Assembly (NCBI GenBank): GCA_023375785.1
Contig: SZWC01004673.1
Coordinates: forward strand, 3,276 to 67,275
Reading direction: 5' to 3'
Source: Penium margaritaceum
Lineage: Eukaryota; Streptophyta; Zygnematophyceae; Desmidiales; Peniaceae
DNA length: 64,000 nucleotides
Made by a program: the position numbers and the translations under genes. Below the pieces are notes generated by a model. It was not told the origin of the DNA, ran no database searches, and saw nothing but the letters and a program-made list of their open reading frames with translations. Within the stretch, counting starts at the first letter, position 1. The number at the start of each line of letters is the position of its first letter. This document shows, piece after piece, positions 52,428 to 64,000 of this stretch.

Positions 52428-53150
52428 AAGAGTGTTGATTGCATGTTTATACGGACATCGGCCACGTCATCAACGTAAGTACAGATTGGACTACTGGCAA
52501 TAGTACAAGTGCTGGTTGCAAAAGTTTTCAGTGTCGACCACACCAGTGAAAATGTGCCAGTTGCACTTTGATCATGGATGCCAGACACATCCATGATGCT
52601 AGTGCCGAACGCCCTGCTCATGGTCTATGGAGCAATGACCACAACAAATGCATATTGTGTATCCACGTGGGTGTCGATTGTACCAAGAATGTTGGATAAG
52701 TCATCTCTAAATGGTTTTGGACAAAACCAGAATGTGAGCGCCGATCACACCCAGAATACAAACGCGATGGTGGAAATCCACGCGTGATGGTCGATGGTTA
52801 AGTGCTGGTTGCTGGAGCATGACTAGCATGAGAGATGCAAATATAGCATTCACAGGAGTGCCAAACACATACTTGCCATGAGCGTTGAATTTATGACCTA
52901 CGAGTGCGTCGGTGAAATACTTTACATGAGTGTTGAATGCACCGTTGTCATGAATGCCAATTGCACAATTGACAAAAGCTGTTGGTTGCACTTTTGTCAT
53001 GGGTGCCAATTGCACCATTGATGCGAGTGTTGAATGCACTATGGCCATGAGTTCCGATTGGACTGGCTATGCTAATGTGGATGGTACAACACATGTTATA
53101 AGATGTCGATTGCATCGATAACATGGGTGCTGATTGCACCCCGTTTTGTC
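52428..53150. repeat. decayed 24-bp tandem repeat array
   Basis: Degenerate units start with CATGAGTG or CATGGGTGCC and centre on RATTGCAC. The clearest run is 52925-53140, with successive starts CATGAGTGTTGAATGCAC, CATGAATGCCAATTGCAC, CATGGGTGCCAATTGCACC and CATGAGTTCCGATTGG at 24-25-bp spacing. Weaker 22-26-bp units extend left to about 52428. Because 24 is a multiple of 3, minus-strand frames show an octapeptide rhythm (GAIGTHDN / SAFNTHVN). It is unrelated to the 62-bp satellite. Confidence 0.75.
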
Positions 53151-54253
53151 AACTAGCAAGAAATAGCCAATCGTTGCCTCATCATGACGATAGACCACCA
53201 GAAAAAAGCATATGATCTATGCGCAGAGTGGTTTAATGGGCAAGTGTTTCAAGCACACTATTGGAAATGCCAAAAAGACATCGTTTGATGTTTGCAATGC
53301 ATCTTGACAAAGCTGAGGATGGTCATACTGTCAAATCCTTGAAATGGAGAACCAACAGGCATGGCTAGAAACAATCACATACGGCTGTGGAGATCAGATG
53401 TATGCCCAAACGGTGTAACAAAAACACATCGACCCCGGTCAACACTGATAGTGACAACAATTGGAAGTTAAAAAAATTCCCCTGCCGATAACAGCATGAT
53501 AAGGTACTTCCAAAAGAATTACGAACAAACTTTAACAGATAAATCACGCGTGACAAGGACGATTTCCTCATAATTGGACTATGCTACATGTGGATGAACT
53601 CCTACCTGTCCATAGATGGAACGTCCTACAAGAGCCCAGTTGGTTAAGCACCATTTCCAAAAGATGCATGGCTTGCATGACCACAAGGGGTCAGCGTGCA
53701 TGACCAAGCACCAGAGACAACCCACTTTTCAATGGATCATGGTATGCAATTCATGCCATTGAACCTCAACCACATGAAGTTGGGTACACGGCATTCGTGG
53801 AATACATGCACGACATGGAAAAACCCCTTATCCACTAAGTGTTGATGCGTCAATCATGACACCCAGTTATGAATAAGTTGGACAGACAAATGATCACAAC
53901 AGTACTTTACCATTTGAACTGGCTGACAATATCAGCTTCTGTTTTGGATAAGAATGGTGACACCATTGTACCAGATAATTGGTTTGGTGGGCATAGGACA
54001 TGTGCTACGACAGTCGCATGTCCCATTGTGCTGCAATGTTCAAAGGCAAATGCGATCGTTTCATGACTAAGTCCATGTCATGACTATGTCATGAGTTATA
54101 AAACTGACCTGGTTTTGTTAGCACGCTGACTCCAACACTTGAGGATTGCTAGCGCGCTGCCTGTGCACAGTGTGTGCTAGATGCATCAGTTCCTTTTGGT
54201 GGTTCCGTACATCATTATTCATGGCCAATACAAACATCGGTCCATGATTATAC

Positions 54254-54601
54254 GTGTCAAGGATGATGCGCTTGAATAAATATTCAATGGAAAAACCATT
54301 GGATCCCTATCACTTGGTGAGTGATGGATACAAATTGTGGTACCCAAACGATACCGACAAGAAAAAGGTACATGCGTGTACCAAAAACCATGTTCAAAGG
54401 ACAAAGATCAATTTCAGTGGGGCTATAAGAGCACCAGAGAGGGAAAAAGACTCTTATGTGGATCCTCAACAATTTAAGACACCGCAGTGCGGTGGTCGAA
54501 GATCGCAAGAGTCAATTTGGGTGTATGATGTGATCCACCGAATGCTGAAAGTGAACAAATGTGAAGGCGATACCTTCAGTCTATCACCACTTGAAGAGTG
54601 A
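54254..54601 (+). CDS. hypothetical open frame, 115 codons, unrecognised
   Basis: This is the longest open frame in the window that is outside satellite and outside recognised elements. The predicted product is hydrophilic and lysine-rich (KKKVHACTKNHVQRTK) with no signal peptide, membrane segment or motif I can name. The start is the first ATG of the frame and the frame closes just after LSPLEE. The surrounding sequence has no other convincing coding evidence and no visible promoter. It may be chance or a remnant of a transposon gene. Low confidence that it is a gene. Confidence 0.2.
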   Translation: MSRMMRLNKYSMEKPLDPYHLVSDGYKLWYPNDTDKKKVHACTKNHVQRTKINFSGAIRAPEREKDSYVDPQQFKTPQCGGRRSQESIWVYDVIHRMLKVNKCEGDTFSLSPLEE

Positions 54602-55517
54602 ACATGTCATGGATATTGATAGACAAAAGTATGTGAACCAATGTCAGTGACATGCGTTCACCCAGAGTTTGGTGAAAATCATTTCAAAGAAAACAAGTGA
54701 CATTCATTCTCTACTAACGGTGCTCCATAGTACTATGACAATCTCATAGATTTCTACAAACCAGCTACGACATTGTTGGGATTACGTCAAGGTCTATGAT
54801 TTTGCGTTCAAAACGTATGACCATGGAGATGATCTATAAGCCGATAGCTTTTAGCTACCAGTGTGTTAGTACCTACATCATGGTGGTCCAACCGACCACA
54901 TACCAAGTCATAATCAACATTGAAACAAAATAACGACCAGTATGTTGTAAATAAATATTTATGTAAAATGATTCCTCAAGATCTGCCTTGAGAAATGATA
55001 TTTCTCATCAGGTTCTTCCGATGTTTTCAGAAACGCCTCAAAGTTGATGGTATCGTGAAACGGTACACTAGTCGTGTATGTTACACTCTTCAAACATCAT
55101 GTGGATGAATTCTGATGATGCCAAAGATATGGTATAGCACCACCTATGGGATATCGATTTGAAAACAAAATATCCAACATCCACTTTGTTGGAACAAAAC
55201 CAGCCTCCGAGAGGGATCAAAATGACTACGGTATTGTCGAACCATACTTCACTTACCCGAATGGTCATGGTGAAGCGACTTAAGTTCCTTGGTTTTGGGG
55301 ATGGTTCAATTGAAGTACATCACTGAACGCAAGTATAATACAATTTTGGATGTCACCGCAGTGGTATCTACTATCATGGTTGTTTGTCGGATGTCTTCCA
55401 TGAGGGCGATCCCCTCCACGAGTACCTCGGGTGAGGCATATGGAAAACAACCTATTTAGTGGAAGTACCGAATGTACAAAATAGAAGACAAGAACCAACA
55501 CGGATTGCTTAAATCCT

Positions 55518-58500
55518 ATTATCATTGTTTCAATGGTGTGCTTTGGTCACATTTCATTGTGTCTATGGTGCTTAGGTGACATTATCACTGTGTCAGTGGT
55601 GGTTTTGTCACAATATCAGTGTGTCATGGACTGTGGTCATATTATCACTGTTTCAATGGTGCTTTGATCATACTTTGAGTGGGTGTATGGTACTTCGGTC
55701 ACATTCTCACTATTTGAATGCTGTTTTGGTCACACTTACACCGTGTCTATAGGGCTAAGGTCACATTATCAATGCTTCAATGGTGCGTTGGTCACACTTT
55801 CTCTGTGTTTATAGTGCTTGGGTCACGTTATCAATGGTGCTTTGGTTACACATTCACTGTGTCTGTGTTGCCTAGGTATCATTATCACTATCTCAATGGT
55901 GCTTTGGTCATACTTCCACTATGTCTATGGTCTTAGGACACATAATTATTGTTTAAATGACGCTTTGGTCACCGTTTCACTGTGTGTATGGTGCTTTGGT
56001 CACATTGTCATTGTTTCAATGGTACTTTGGTCACACTTTCACTGTATATGGTACTTTGGTCACATTATCACTATTTCATCTGTGCTTTGGTCACACTTTC
56101 ACTGTGTGTATGGTGCTTTGGTCACATTATCACTGTTTCAATGGTGCTTTGGTCACATATTCTCTGTTTCTATGGTGTTCAATTCACGATATCACAGTTT
56201 CAATGGTGCTATGGTCAACCTTTCAATGGTCTATGGTGCTTGACTCACATTATCAACGGTTCAATGGTACTTTGAACACACTTTCACTATGTCTATAGTG
56301 CTTAGGTCACATTATCATTGTTTTAATGGTCCATTGGTCACACGTTCACTGTGTCTATGGTGCTTTGGTCACATTATAAGTATTTCAATGGTGCTTTGGT
56401 CAAACATTTACTATGTCTATGGTGCTTCGGTTACATTATCACTTTTTCAATGGTGCTTTGGTCACACCTTCACTGTGTTTATAGTGCTAAGGTCACATTT
56501 TCATTGTTTCAACTATGCTTTGGTCACACGTTCACTTCAATTATGGTGCTTTGGTCACATTATCATTGTTAAGATGGTTCTTTGGTCACACTTTTACTGT
56601 TTCTATGGTGCTTTGGTCACATGATCACCATTTCATTGGTGCCATGGTCACCCTTTTACTGTGTACATGGACCTTAGGTTACGTTCTCTTGCTTTCAATG
56701 GTTCTTATGTCACATTTTTATGTGTCTATGGTGTTTTGGTCATATTATCACTTTTTTTATGGTCCTCTGGTCAAACGTTCATTGTGTCTATGGTACTTAG
56801 GTCTCATGATCACTATTTCATTGGTGCTTTGGTCATCCCTTTATTGTGTCTATGGTGCTTTGGTCACCTTAGCACTGTTTTAACGGTACTTTGGTCACAA
56901 TTTCATGGTGTCTATGGTGCTTTAGTCACATTATCACTGTTCCAATGGTGCTTTGGTCACAATTAGACTGTGTTTATTAGTTTTGGTTACATTCTCAATA
57001 TTTCAATGTTGCTTTGGTCACACGTTCACAGTGTCCATAGTGCTTCGGTCACATTATTGCTATTTCAATGGTGCTTTGGTCACACCTTCACTCTGTGTAT
57101 GGTGCTTCGGTCACATTGTCACTGTTTCCATAGTACTTTGGTCACACTTTCATTGTGACTATGGTACTTTGGTCACATCATCACTGTTTCAATGGTGCTT
57201 GGGTCATGCATTCATTGTGTCTATGGTGCTTGTGTCACATCATCACTGTTTCAATGGTGCTTTGGTCACAATTTCACTGTGTCTATGGTGCTAATGTCAC
57301 ATTATCACTGTTTCAATTGTGCTTTGGTCAAAGGTTCATGTGTCTATATTGCTTTGGTCATGTTATGAGTGTTCAAATGCTGCTTTGGTCACACGTTCAC
57401 TGTGCCTATTGTTCTTGGGTCACATTATCACTATTTCAATTGTACTTTGGTCACATATTTTCTATGTGTATGGTGCTTTGCTCACATTATCGCTGATTCT
57501 AAGGTGCTTTGGTCACACTTTCACTGTGTCTATATTGCTTAGGTCACATTATCACAGTCTCACTGTATCCATGGTTCTTTTGTCACTTTCTCACCCTTTC
57601 AATGGTGCTTTGGACACACTTTCACAGTGTCTATGGTGCTTAGGTCACATCATCATTGTTTCAATGGTGAGTTGGTCACACTTCTACTGTGTCTATGGTG
57701 CTTTGGTCACATTCTCACTGTTTCAATGGTGCTTTGCTCACAATTTCACTCTGTATATGGTGCTTTGGTCACATAATCACTGTTTCAATGGTACTTTGGG
57801 TGTAATTTCACTATGTCTATGGTGCTTTGGTTACATTATCACTGTTTCAATGGTGTTTTGGTCAAACTTTCACTGTGTCTATAGTTTGTATGTCACATTA
57901 TCACTGTTTCAATAGTGCTTTGGTCACACTTTAAATGTGCCTATGGTGCTTAGGTCACATTATCACTGCTTCAATGATGCTTTGGTCATACTTTTACTAT
58001 AACTTTAGTGCTTAGATAACGTCATCACTCTGTCAATGGTGCTTTGGTCACTCGTTAACTATGCCTTTGGTTCTTTCATTATATTATCACTGTTTCAAGA
58101 GTGCTTTGGTCACTCTTTCACTGTGTCTATGGTGCTTAGGTCACATTACCACTGTTTATATGGTGCTTTGATCACACGTTTATTGCATCTATGGTGTTTT
58201 GGTCACATTATCACTGTTTCAATGGTGCTTTGGTCATAATTTCACTTTGTGTGTAGTACTTAGGTCACATTATCACTACTTCAATGGTGCTTTGGTCAAA
58301 CATTTGTGTGTTTGCAGTGTTTTGATCATATGATCACTCTTCAAATTGTTCTTTTGTCACAATTTCACTGTTTTGATGGTGCTTAGGTCACATTATCACC
58401 GTGTATATTGTGCTTTAGTCACAACGTCTCTATGTCTATGGTACCTTGGTCACATTATCACTATTTCAATGGTGCATTGGTCACACTTCTACTGTGTCTA

Positions 58501-61500
58501 TGCAGATTTAGTCACATTCTGACTGTTTCAATGGTGCTTTGCTCACACTTTCACTTTGTCTATGGTGCTTTGGTCACATTATCACTGTTTCAATGGTGCT
58601 TTGGGTGTAATTTCACTATGTCTATGGTGCTTATGTCACAATATTACTGTTTCAATGGTACTTTGGTCACATCTTCACTGTATCTGTGGTGCTATGTCAC
58701 ATTATCACTGTTTCAATGGTACTTTGGTCACATTTTTAGTGTGTCTTTGGTGCTTTAATCACATTATCATTGTTTCAATGGTTCTTTGGTCACAATTTCA
58801 CTGTGTCTATGGTGCTTAGGTTCCATTATTACTGTGTCAATGGTACTTTGGTCGCCGTTTCACAGTGTCAAAGGTGCTTTGGTCACATTATTGCTGTTTC
58901 AATGGTGCTTTGGTCACAATTTCACCGTGACTATGGTACCGAGGTTACATTAACATTGTTTCAATTGTGCTCTAGACAATTTTGCTGTGTCTATGGTGCT
59001 TTGATCAGATTATCACTTTGTCAATGGCGCTTTGTTCAGACTTTCAGCGTGTCTATGGTGCTTAGGTCACACTATCACTGTTTTAATGGTACTTTGGTCA
59101 CACCTTCACTGTGCCTATGGTGCTTTGGTCTCAATATCATTGTTTCAATGGTGTTTGGTCACACTTTCACTGTGTCTCTGGTGCTTAGGTCACAATTTCA
59201 CTCTTCCAATGGTGCTTTGGTCACATTCACACCGAGTCCATGGTACTTAGGTCACATTGTCAACATTTCAATGGTCCTTTTGTCACACTTTCACATTGTC
59301 TATGGTGCTTAGGTCGCATCATCACTGTTTCAATGGTGCTTTGGTCACACTTTCACGTTGTCATGGTGCTTTGGTCACATTATCACTGTTTCAATGGTGT
59401 TTTTGTCACACTTTCACTGTGTCTATGGTTCTTTGGTCACATTATCACTGTTTCAATGGTGCTTTGGTAACAAGTTTATATGTCTATGTTGCTTTGGTTA
59501 CATCATCACTTTTCAATGCTACTTTTGTCACACTTTCACTATGAATCTGACGCTTAGGTCACACTATCACTGATTCAATGGTACTTTGGACACACCTTCA
59601 TTGTGTCTATGGTGCTTAGGTCACAATCTCACTGTTTCAATGGTGCGTTTGTCACACTTTCACTCTGTTTATGGTACTTAAGTTACATTATCACTGTTTC
59701 AATGGTGCTTTGGTAACACTTTCACTTTGACTATGGTGCTTAGGTCATGTTATCACTGTTTCAATGGTCCTTTGGTCACACTTTCACTTTGTGTATGGTG
59801 CTTTGGATACATTTGTACTATTTCTATGGTGTTTGGTCACACTTCCAGTGTGTCCATGGTGTTTAGCTCATATTATCACTATTTTTATGATGCGTTGGTC
59901 TATTTCACGGTGTCTATGGTATTTTGGCCACATTATCACTGTTTCCCTGGTGCTTTGGTCACACTTTCACTGTGTCTATAGTGCTTTGGTCACATAATGA
60001 CTATTTCGATTGTGCTTTGGTCACACTTGCACTGTGTGTGTGATGATTTTGTAACATTATCACACTTTCAATTGTGCGTTGGTCACACTGTCATTGTGTC
60101 TCTGGAGCATAGGTCACATTATCACTGTTTCAATGGTTCTTTGGTCACACGTTTACTGTTTCTATAGTATTTACACCACATTATAACTCTTTCAATGGTT
60201 CTTTGGTAACCTTTTCACTTTTTATACGGTTCTTTGGTCACATTATCACTGTTTCAATGGTGCTTTGGTCACAATTCCATTGTATCAGGGGTGCTGAGGT
60301 CACATTATCACTGTTTTCATGGTGCTGTGGTTACACTTCCACCATGTCTATGGTGCTTAGGTCACATTATCACTGCTCCAATGGTGCTTTGCTCACACTT
60401 TCATTGTGTCTATGGTGCTTAGGTCACATTATCACTTTTTCAATGGTGCTTTGGTCACACTTTCACTGGGTCTATTGTACTTAGGTCACATTATCACTGT
60501 TTCAATAGTGCTTTGGTCATACTTTCACTGTGTCTATGGTGCTTGGGTCACATTATCACTATACTGAAGATGCTTTGGTCACCCTTTCACTGTGTCTATA
60601 ATGCTTTGGTGACATTATCATTGTTTCAATGGTGTTTTAGTCATTCCTTCACTGTCTCTATGGTGCTTTTGTTACATTATCACAATTTCAATTGTGCTTT
60701 GGCCACACGTTCATTGTGTCTTTAGTGCTTGGGTCACATTAATACTGTTTCAATGGTCGTTTAATAACAGGTTGACTATGTCTTTGGTGCTTAGGTCACA
60801 TTATCATTGTTTGAACAATGCTTTGGTCACACTTCCACTGTGTCTATGGTGCTTATGTCACATTATCACTGTTTCAATGGTGCTTTCGTCACACTTTCAC
60901 TGTGTCTATGGTGCTTAGGTCACATTATCATTGTTTCAATGATGGTTTGGTCACTCTTCCACTGTGCCTATGGTGTTTTGGTCACATAATCAATGTTTTA
61001 ATGGTGATTTGGTCACAATTCCACCATTTCTATGGTTCTTAGGTCACATCATTATTGTTTCAATGGTTCTTTGGTCATACTTTAACTGTCTATGGTGCTT
61101 AGGTCACGTTATCACTGTTTCAAAAGTGATTTGGTCACACTTTTACTATGTTTATGGTGCTTTGGTTCCATTATCATTGTGTCAATCGTGCTTAGGTCAT
61201 ATTTCCACTGTGTCTATGGTGCTTAGGTTTCTTTATCGCCTTTTTAATGGTGCTTTGGTCACACTTTCACAGTGTCTATGCTACGTGTGTCACATTACAA
61301 TTAGTTCAATGGTGCATTGTTTATACTTTCACTGTTTCCATGGTTCTTGGTTTACATTATCACTGTTTCAATGGTCTGTTGGTCCCACTTTTGTTGTGTC
61401 TATGGTGCTTAGGTCACATTATCACTGTTTTAATTGTGCCTCTGTCATTCTTTTACTGTGGTTGTGGTGTTTAGGTCACATTAACAGTCTTTCAATGGTG

Positions 61501-64000
61501 CTATGGTCACACTTTCACCATGTCTGTGGAGCTTAGGTCACATTATCCCAGTTTCAATTGTGCTTTGGTCACAGTTTCACTTTGTCTATGGTCATTTGGC
61601 CACGTTATCACTGTTTCAATGGTGCTTTGGTCACACCTTCACTGTGTCTATGGTGCTTATGTCACATTATCAGTGGTTCAATGGTGCTTTGACCATACTT
61701 TCACTGTGTTTATGGTGCTTTGGTCTCATTATCACAGTTTCAATGGTGCTTTGGTCATACTTTCACGATGTCTATGGTGCTTTGGTCACATTTTTAGTGT
61801 TTTTCTGGTGCTTTGGTCACGCTTTCACCGTGTCTATGGTGCTTAGGTCATGTTATCACTGCTTCAAAGGTTTTTTTGGTCACACTTTCATGTGTCTATG
61901 GTGCCTTTTTCACATTATCATTGTTTCAATGGTGCGTAGGTCACATGTTTTTATTGTTTGTACGATGCTTTGATCACATTATCACTGTTTCAATGGTGCC
62001 TTGGACACACATTCACAGTGTCCATGGTACTTTAGTCTCATTATCACAGTTTCAATGGTTACTTGGCAACTAGTTCACTATGTTTACGGTGCTTTGATCA
62101 CATTATCACTGTTTCAATGGTACTTTGGTCACATGTGCCCTGTGTCAATAGTTCTTAGGTCAGATTATCACTGTCTCAATGGTGCATTTGTCAAATGTTC
62201 ACTGTGTCTATGGTGCTTAGGTGACATTACTGATGTTTCAATTGTGCTCTGGTCACGCTTTAACTCTGTCTACGGTCCTTATGTCACATGATCACTACTC
62301 TAATGATGATTTGGTCGTACGTTCACTATGTCTATGGTGCTTTGATCCCATTACCATTGTTTCAATGGTTCGTAGGTCATTATTTCACTCTGTCTTTGAT
62401 GCTTAGGTCTCTTTACTACTTTTTCAATGGTGCTTTGGTCACACTTTCTCCGTGTCTATGGTGCTTTTGTCACATTATCATTTTTTCAATGGTGCTTTGG
62501 TCATAATTTCACTATGTTTATGGTGCTTAGGTCTCTTTTATAACTATTTCAATGGTGCTTTGGTCACACTTCCACTGGGCCTATGGTTTGTTGTTTACAT
62601 TATCACTGTTTCAGTGGTGCGTGTCTCACACTTTCAATGTCTATGGTGCGTTGGTAACATTGTTACTGTTTCAATGGTGCTTCGGTTACACATCCACTGT
62701 GTTCATGGTGCTTAGCTCACATTATCACTGTTTTAAAGGTGCTTTGGACTTACGTTTACTGTGTCTATGGTACTCTGGTCACATTATCTCAGTTTCAGTC
62801 TTGCTTTGAATACACCATTTTTTAAATCTATGGTGATTTGGTCACATTATCACAGTTTCCATGGTGCTTTGATCACACTTTCACTGTGCGCATGGTGTTT
62901 TTTTCACATTCTCACTATTTCAATTGTGATTTGGTCACGCGTTAGTTGTGTGTATGGTGCTCAGGTCTTATATTCACTTATGTAATGATGCTTTGGTCAC
63001 ACTTTCACTGTTTCTGTAGTGCTTAGGTCACATTATCACTGTTTCAATAGTGCTTTGGTCACATGTTCACATGTATGTGGTGCTTTTTTCACATTATCAC
63101 TTTTTCAATGGTGCTTTGGTTACACTTTCTCTGTATCTATGGTACTTTGGCCACATTATCACTGTTAAAATGATTTTTTTGTCCAGAGTTCACTGTCTAT
63201 AGTGCTCAGGTGACATGACCAGTATTTCAAGTGTGCCTTGGTCGTTCCTTCACTGTGTCTGTGGTGCTTAGGTCACATTAACACTCTTTATATGGTGCTT
63301 TGGTAACACTATCACTGTCCCATGGTACTAAGGTCACAATATCACTGTTTCAACGGTGCTTTGGTCACACACATATGGTGTCTATGTTGCTTCAGTCATA
63401 TCATCACTGTTTCAATGGTGCCTTGGTCATGTTTTCACTGTGTCTATGGTGCTTAGGTCTCTCTACCACTATTTGCATGGTGGTTTGGTCACACCTTCAC
63501 TGTGTCTATGGTGCTTATGTTACATTATCACTGTTTCATGGTGCTTTGGTCACACTCTCACTGTGTCAATGGTGCTTTGGTCACATTGTCACTGTTTCAA
63601 TGGTGCTTTCGTCACACGTTTATGTGCCTATGGTGATTTGGTGACATTATCATTGGTTCAATGGTGCTTTGGTCACACGTTTCCTGTGTCTATGGTGCGT
63701 AGGGCACATTATCACTGTTTCATTGGTGAGTTTGTCACATTTTCTATGGTGCTAAGGTCACATGTTTACTGTTTCAATGGCACTTTGATTGCGCTTTCAG
63801 TGTGTCTATGGTGCACTGGTCACATTATCACTGTTTTAATGGTGCTTTAACAACATTTTCACTATGCCTATGGTCCTTAGGTCATATTATCACTGTTTCA
63901 ATAGTGCTTTGGTCACACGTTCACTTTTTGCATGGTGCTTAGGTCACATTGTCACTGTTTCAATGGTGCTTTGGTCACACTTTTATGGTGTCTATTGTGC
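55518..64000 (+). repeat. 62-bp satellite array, plus orientation, to window end
   Basis: Plus-oriented a/b array of 8.5 kb running off the window. Units here are closer to the consensus than in the earlier plus blocks, for example many exact TTTCAATGGTGCTTTGGTC words near 57000-61000. A duplication with an offset of about 805 bp lies at 57660-57880 and 58465-58690. No genes, RNA genes or foreign inserts are seen. Confidence 0.97.
57660..58690 (+). repeat. duplication with an offset of about 805 bp
   Basis: 57660-57880 and 58465-58690 share rare words in order: TTGGTCACACTTCTACTG (57672 and 58477), a TTTGCTCACA half-unit, and the unusual TTTGGGTGTAATTTCACTA half-unit (57796 and 58601). The offset is about 805 bp, near 13 dimers (806). 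Confidence 0.85.

Larger units (their letters stand above)
51836..55517. other. unrecognised insert sequence between element B and the satellite
   Basis: About 3.7 kb of non-satellite DNA of ordinary base composition, following element B and ending where ATTATCATTGTTTCAATGG resumes plus satellite at 55518. It contains the 24-bp repeat array and one open frame of 115 codons, listed separately. Otherwise the frames are short and closed. I recognise no protein family, terminal repeat or primer-binding site with confidence. Whether it is the inside of the element whose end is B, or a separate insertion, cannot be decided from the sequence alone. Confidence 0.7.

Noticed and set aside
55020-55100. 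Faint resemblance to a copia RT motif (RLKVDGIVKRYTSR) in the unknown insert
   Set aside because: Only one short patch in one frame with no neighbouring motifs in order; too weak to call.
408-64000. Hundreds of open frames of 60-256 codons with related Cys/His/Trp-rich products
   Set aside because: They are translations of the 62-bp satellite in the strand with few stops. They change strand exactly where the satellite does, appear in overlapping frames of one strand, and lack any separate start, promoter or codon signal.

Overview
The window is almost entirely one satellite DNA. About 56 of the 64 kb is a diverged tandem repeat whose unit is about 62 bp, built from two related half-units of about 31 bp. 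Half-unit a is marked by TTTCAATGGTGCTTTGG and half-unit b by TGTCTATGGTGCTTAGG; both continue into a GTCACA...TCACTG tail. I call the strand carrying these words '+'. A Ty1/copia fragment with plant-type RT and RNase H motifs, and LTR styles typical of plants, suggest a land-plant nuclear genome, probably a heterochromatic block. The species and the chromosomal position cannot be told from the sequence. No intact host gene is supported: nearly all long open frames are satellite read in its low-stop strand.

Layout: 1-83 AGATAT microsatellite; 84-247 satellite (-); 202-294 hairpin; 249-5990 satellite (+) with a second microsatellite at 354-410; 5991-6690 solo LTR with a 5-bp target duplication; 6691-7313 (+); 7314-15556 (-); 15557-26284 (+), which carries kilobase-scale higher-order repeats; 26285-27870 partial Ty1/copia element on the - strand (LTR, polypurine tract, RNase H, part of RT); 27871-29313 (-); 29314-33669 (+); 33670-33818 unique spacer; 33819-44591 (-); 44592-49874 (+); 49875-50905 LTR-like element A; 50906-51218 (+); 51219-51835 related element B; 51836-55517 unrecognised insert with a decayed 24-bp repeat array; 55518-64000 (+).

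The notable architecture is that the satellite changes strand seven times. Two switch points are visible hairpins, one coincides with the copia fragment, one has a short unique spacer, and three are abrupt. On top of the 62-bp unit lie segmental duplications of about 154 bp, 0.8 kb, 1.3 kb, 1.8 kb, 4 kb and 6.4 kb, so this is a satellite that grows by block duplication and inversion. All four mobile-element boundaries that abut satellite cleanly fall in the same few bases of the 31-bp half-unit. The 700-bp LTR family carries heat-shock-element-like palindromes and a tRNA-like Pol III promoter pair. These are sequence observations; no function for the satellite can be claimed.
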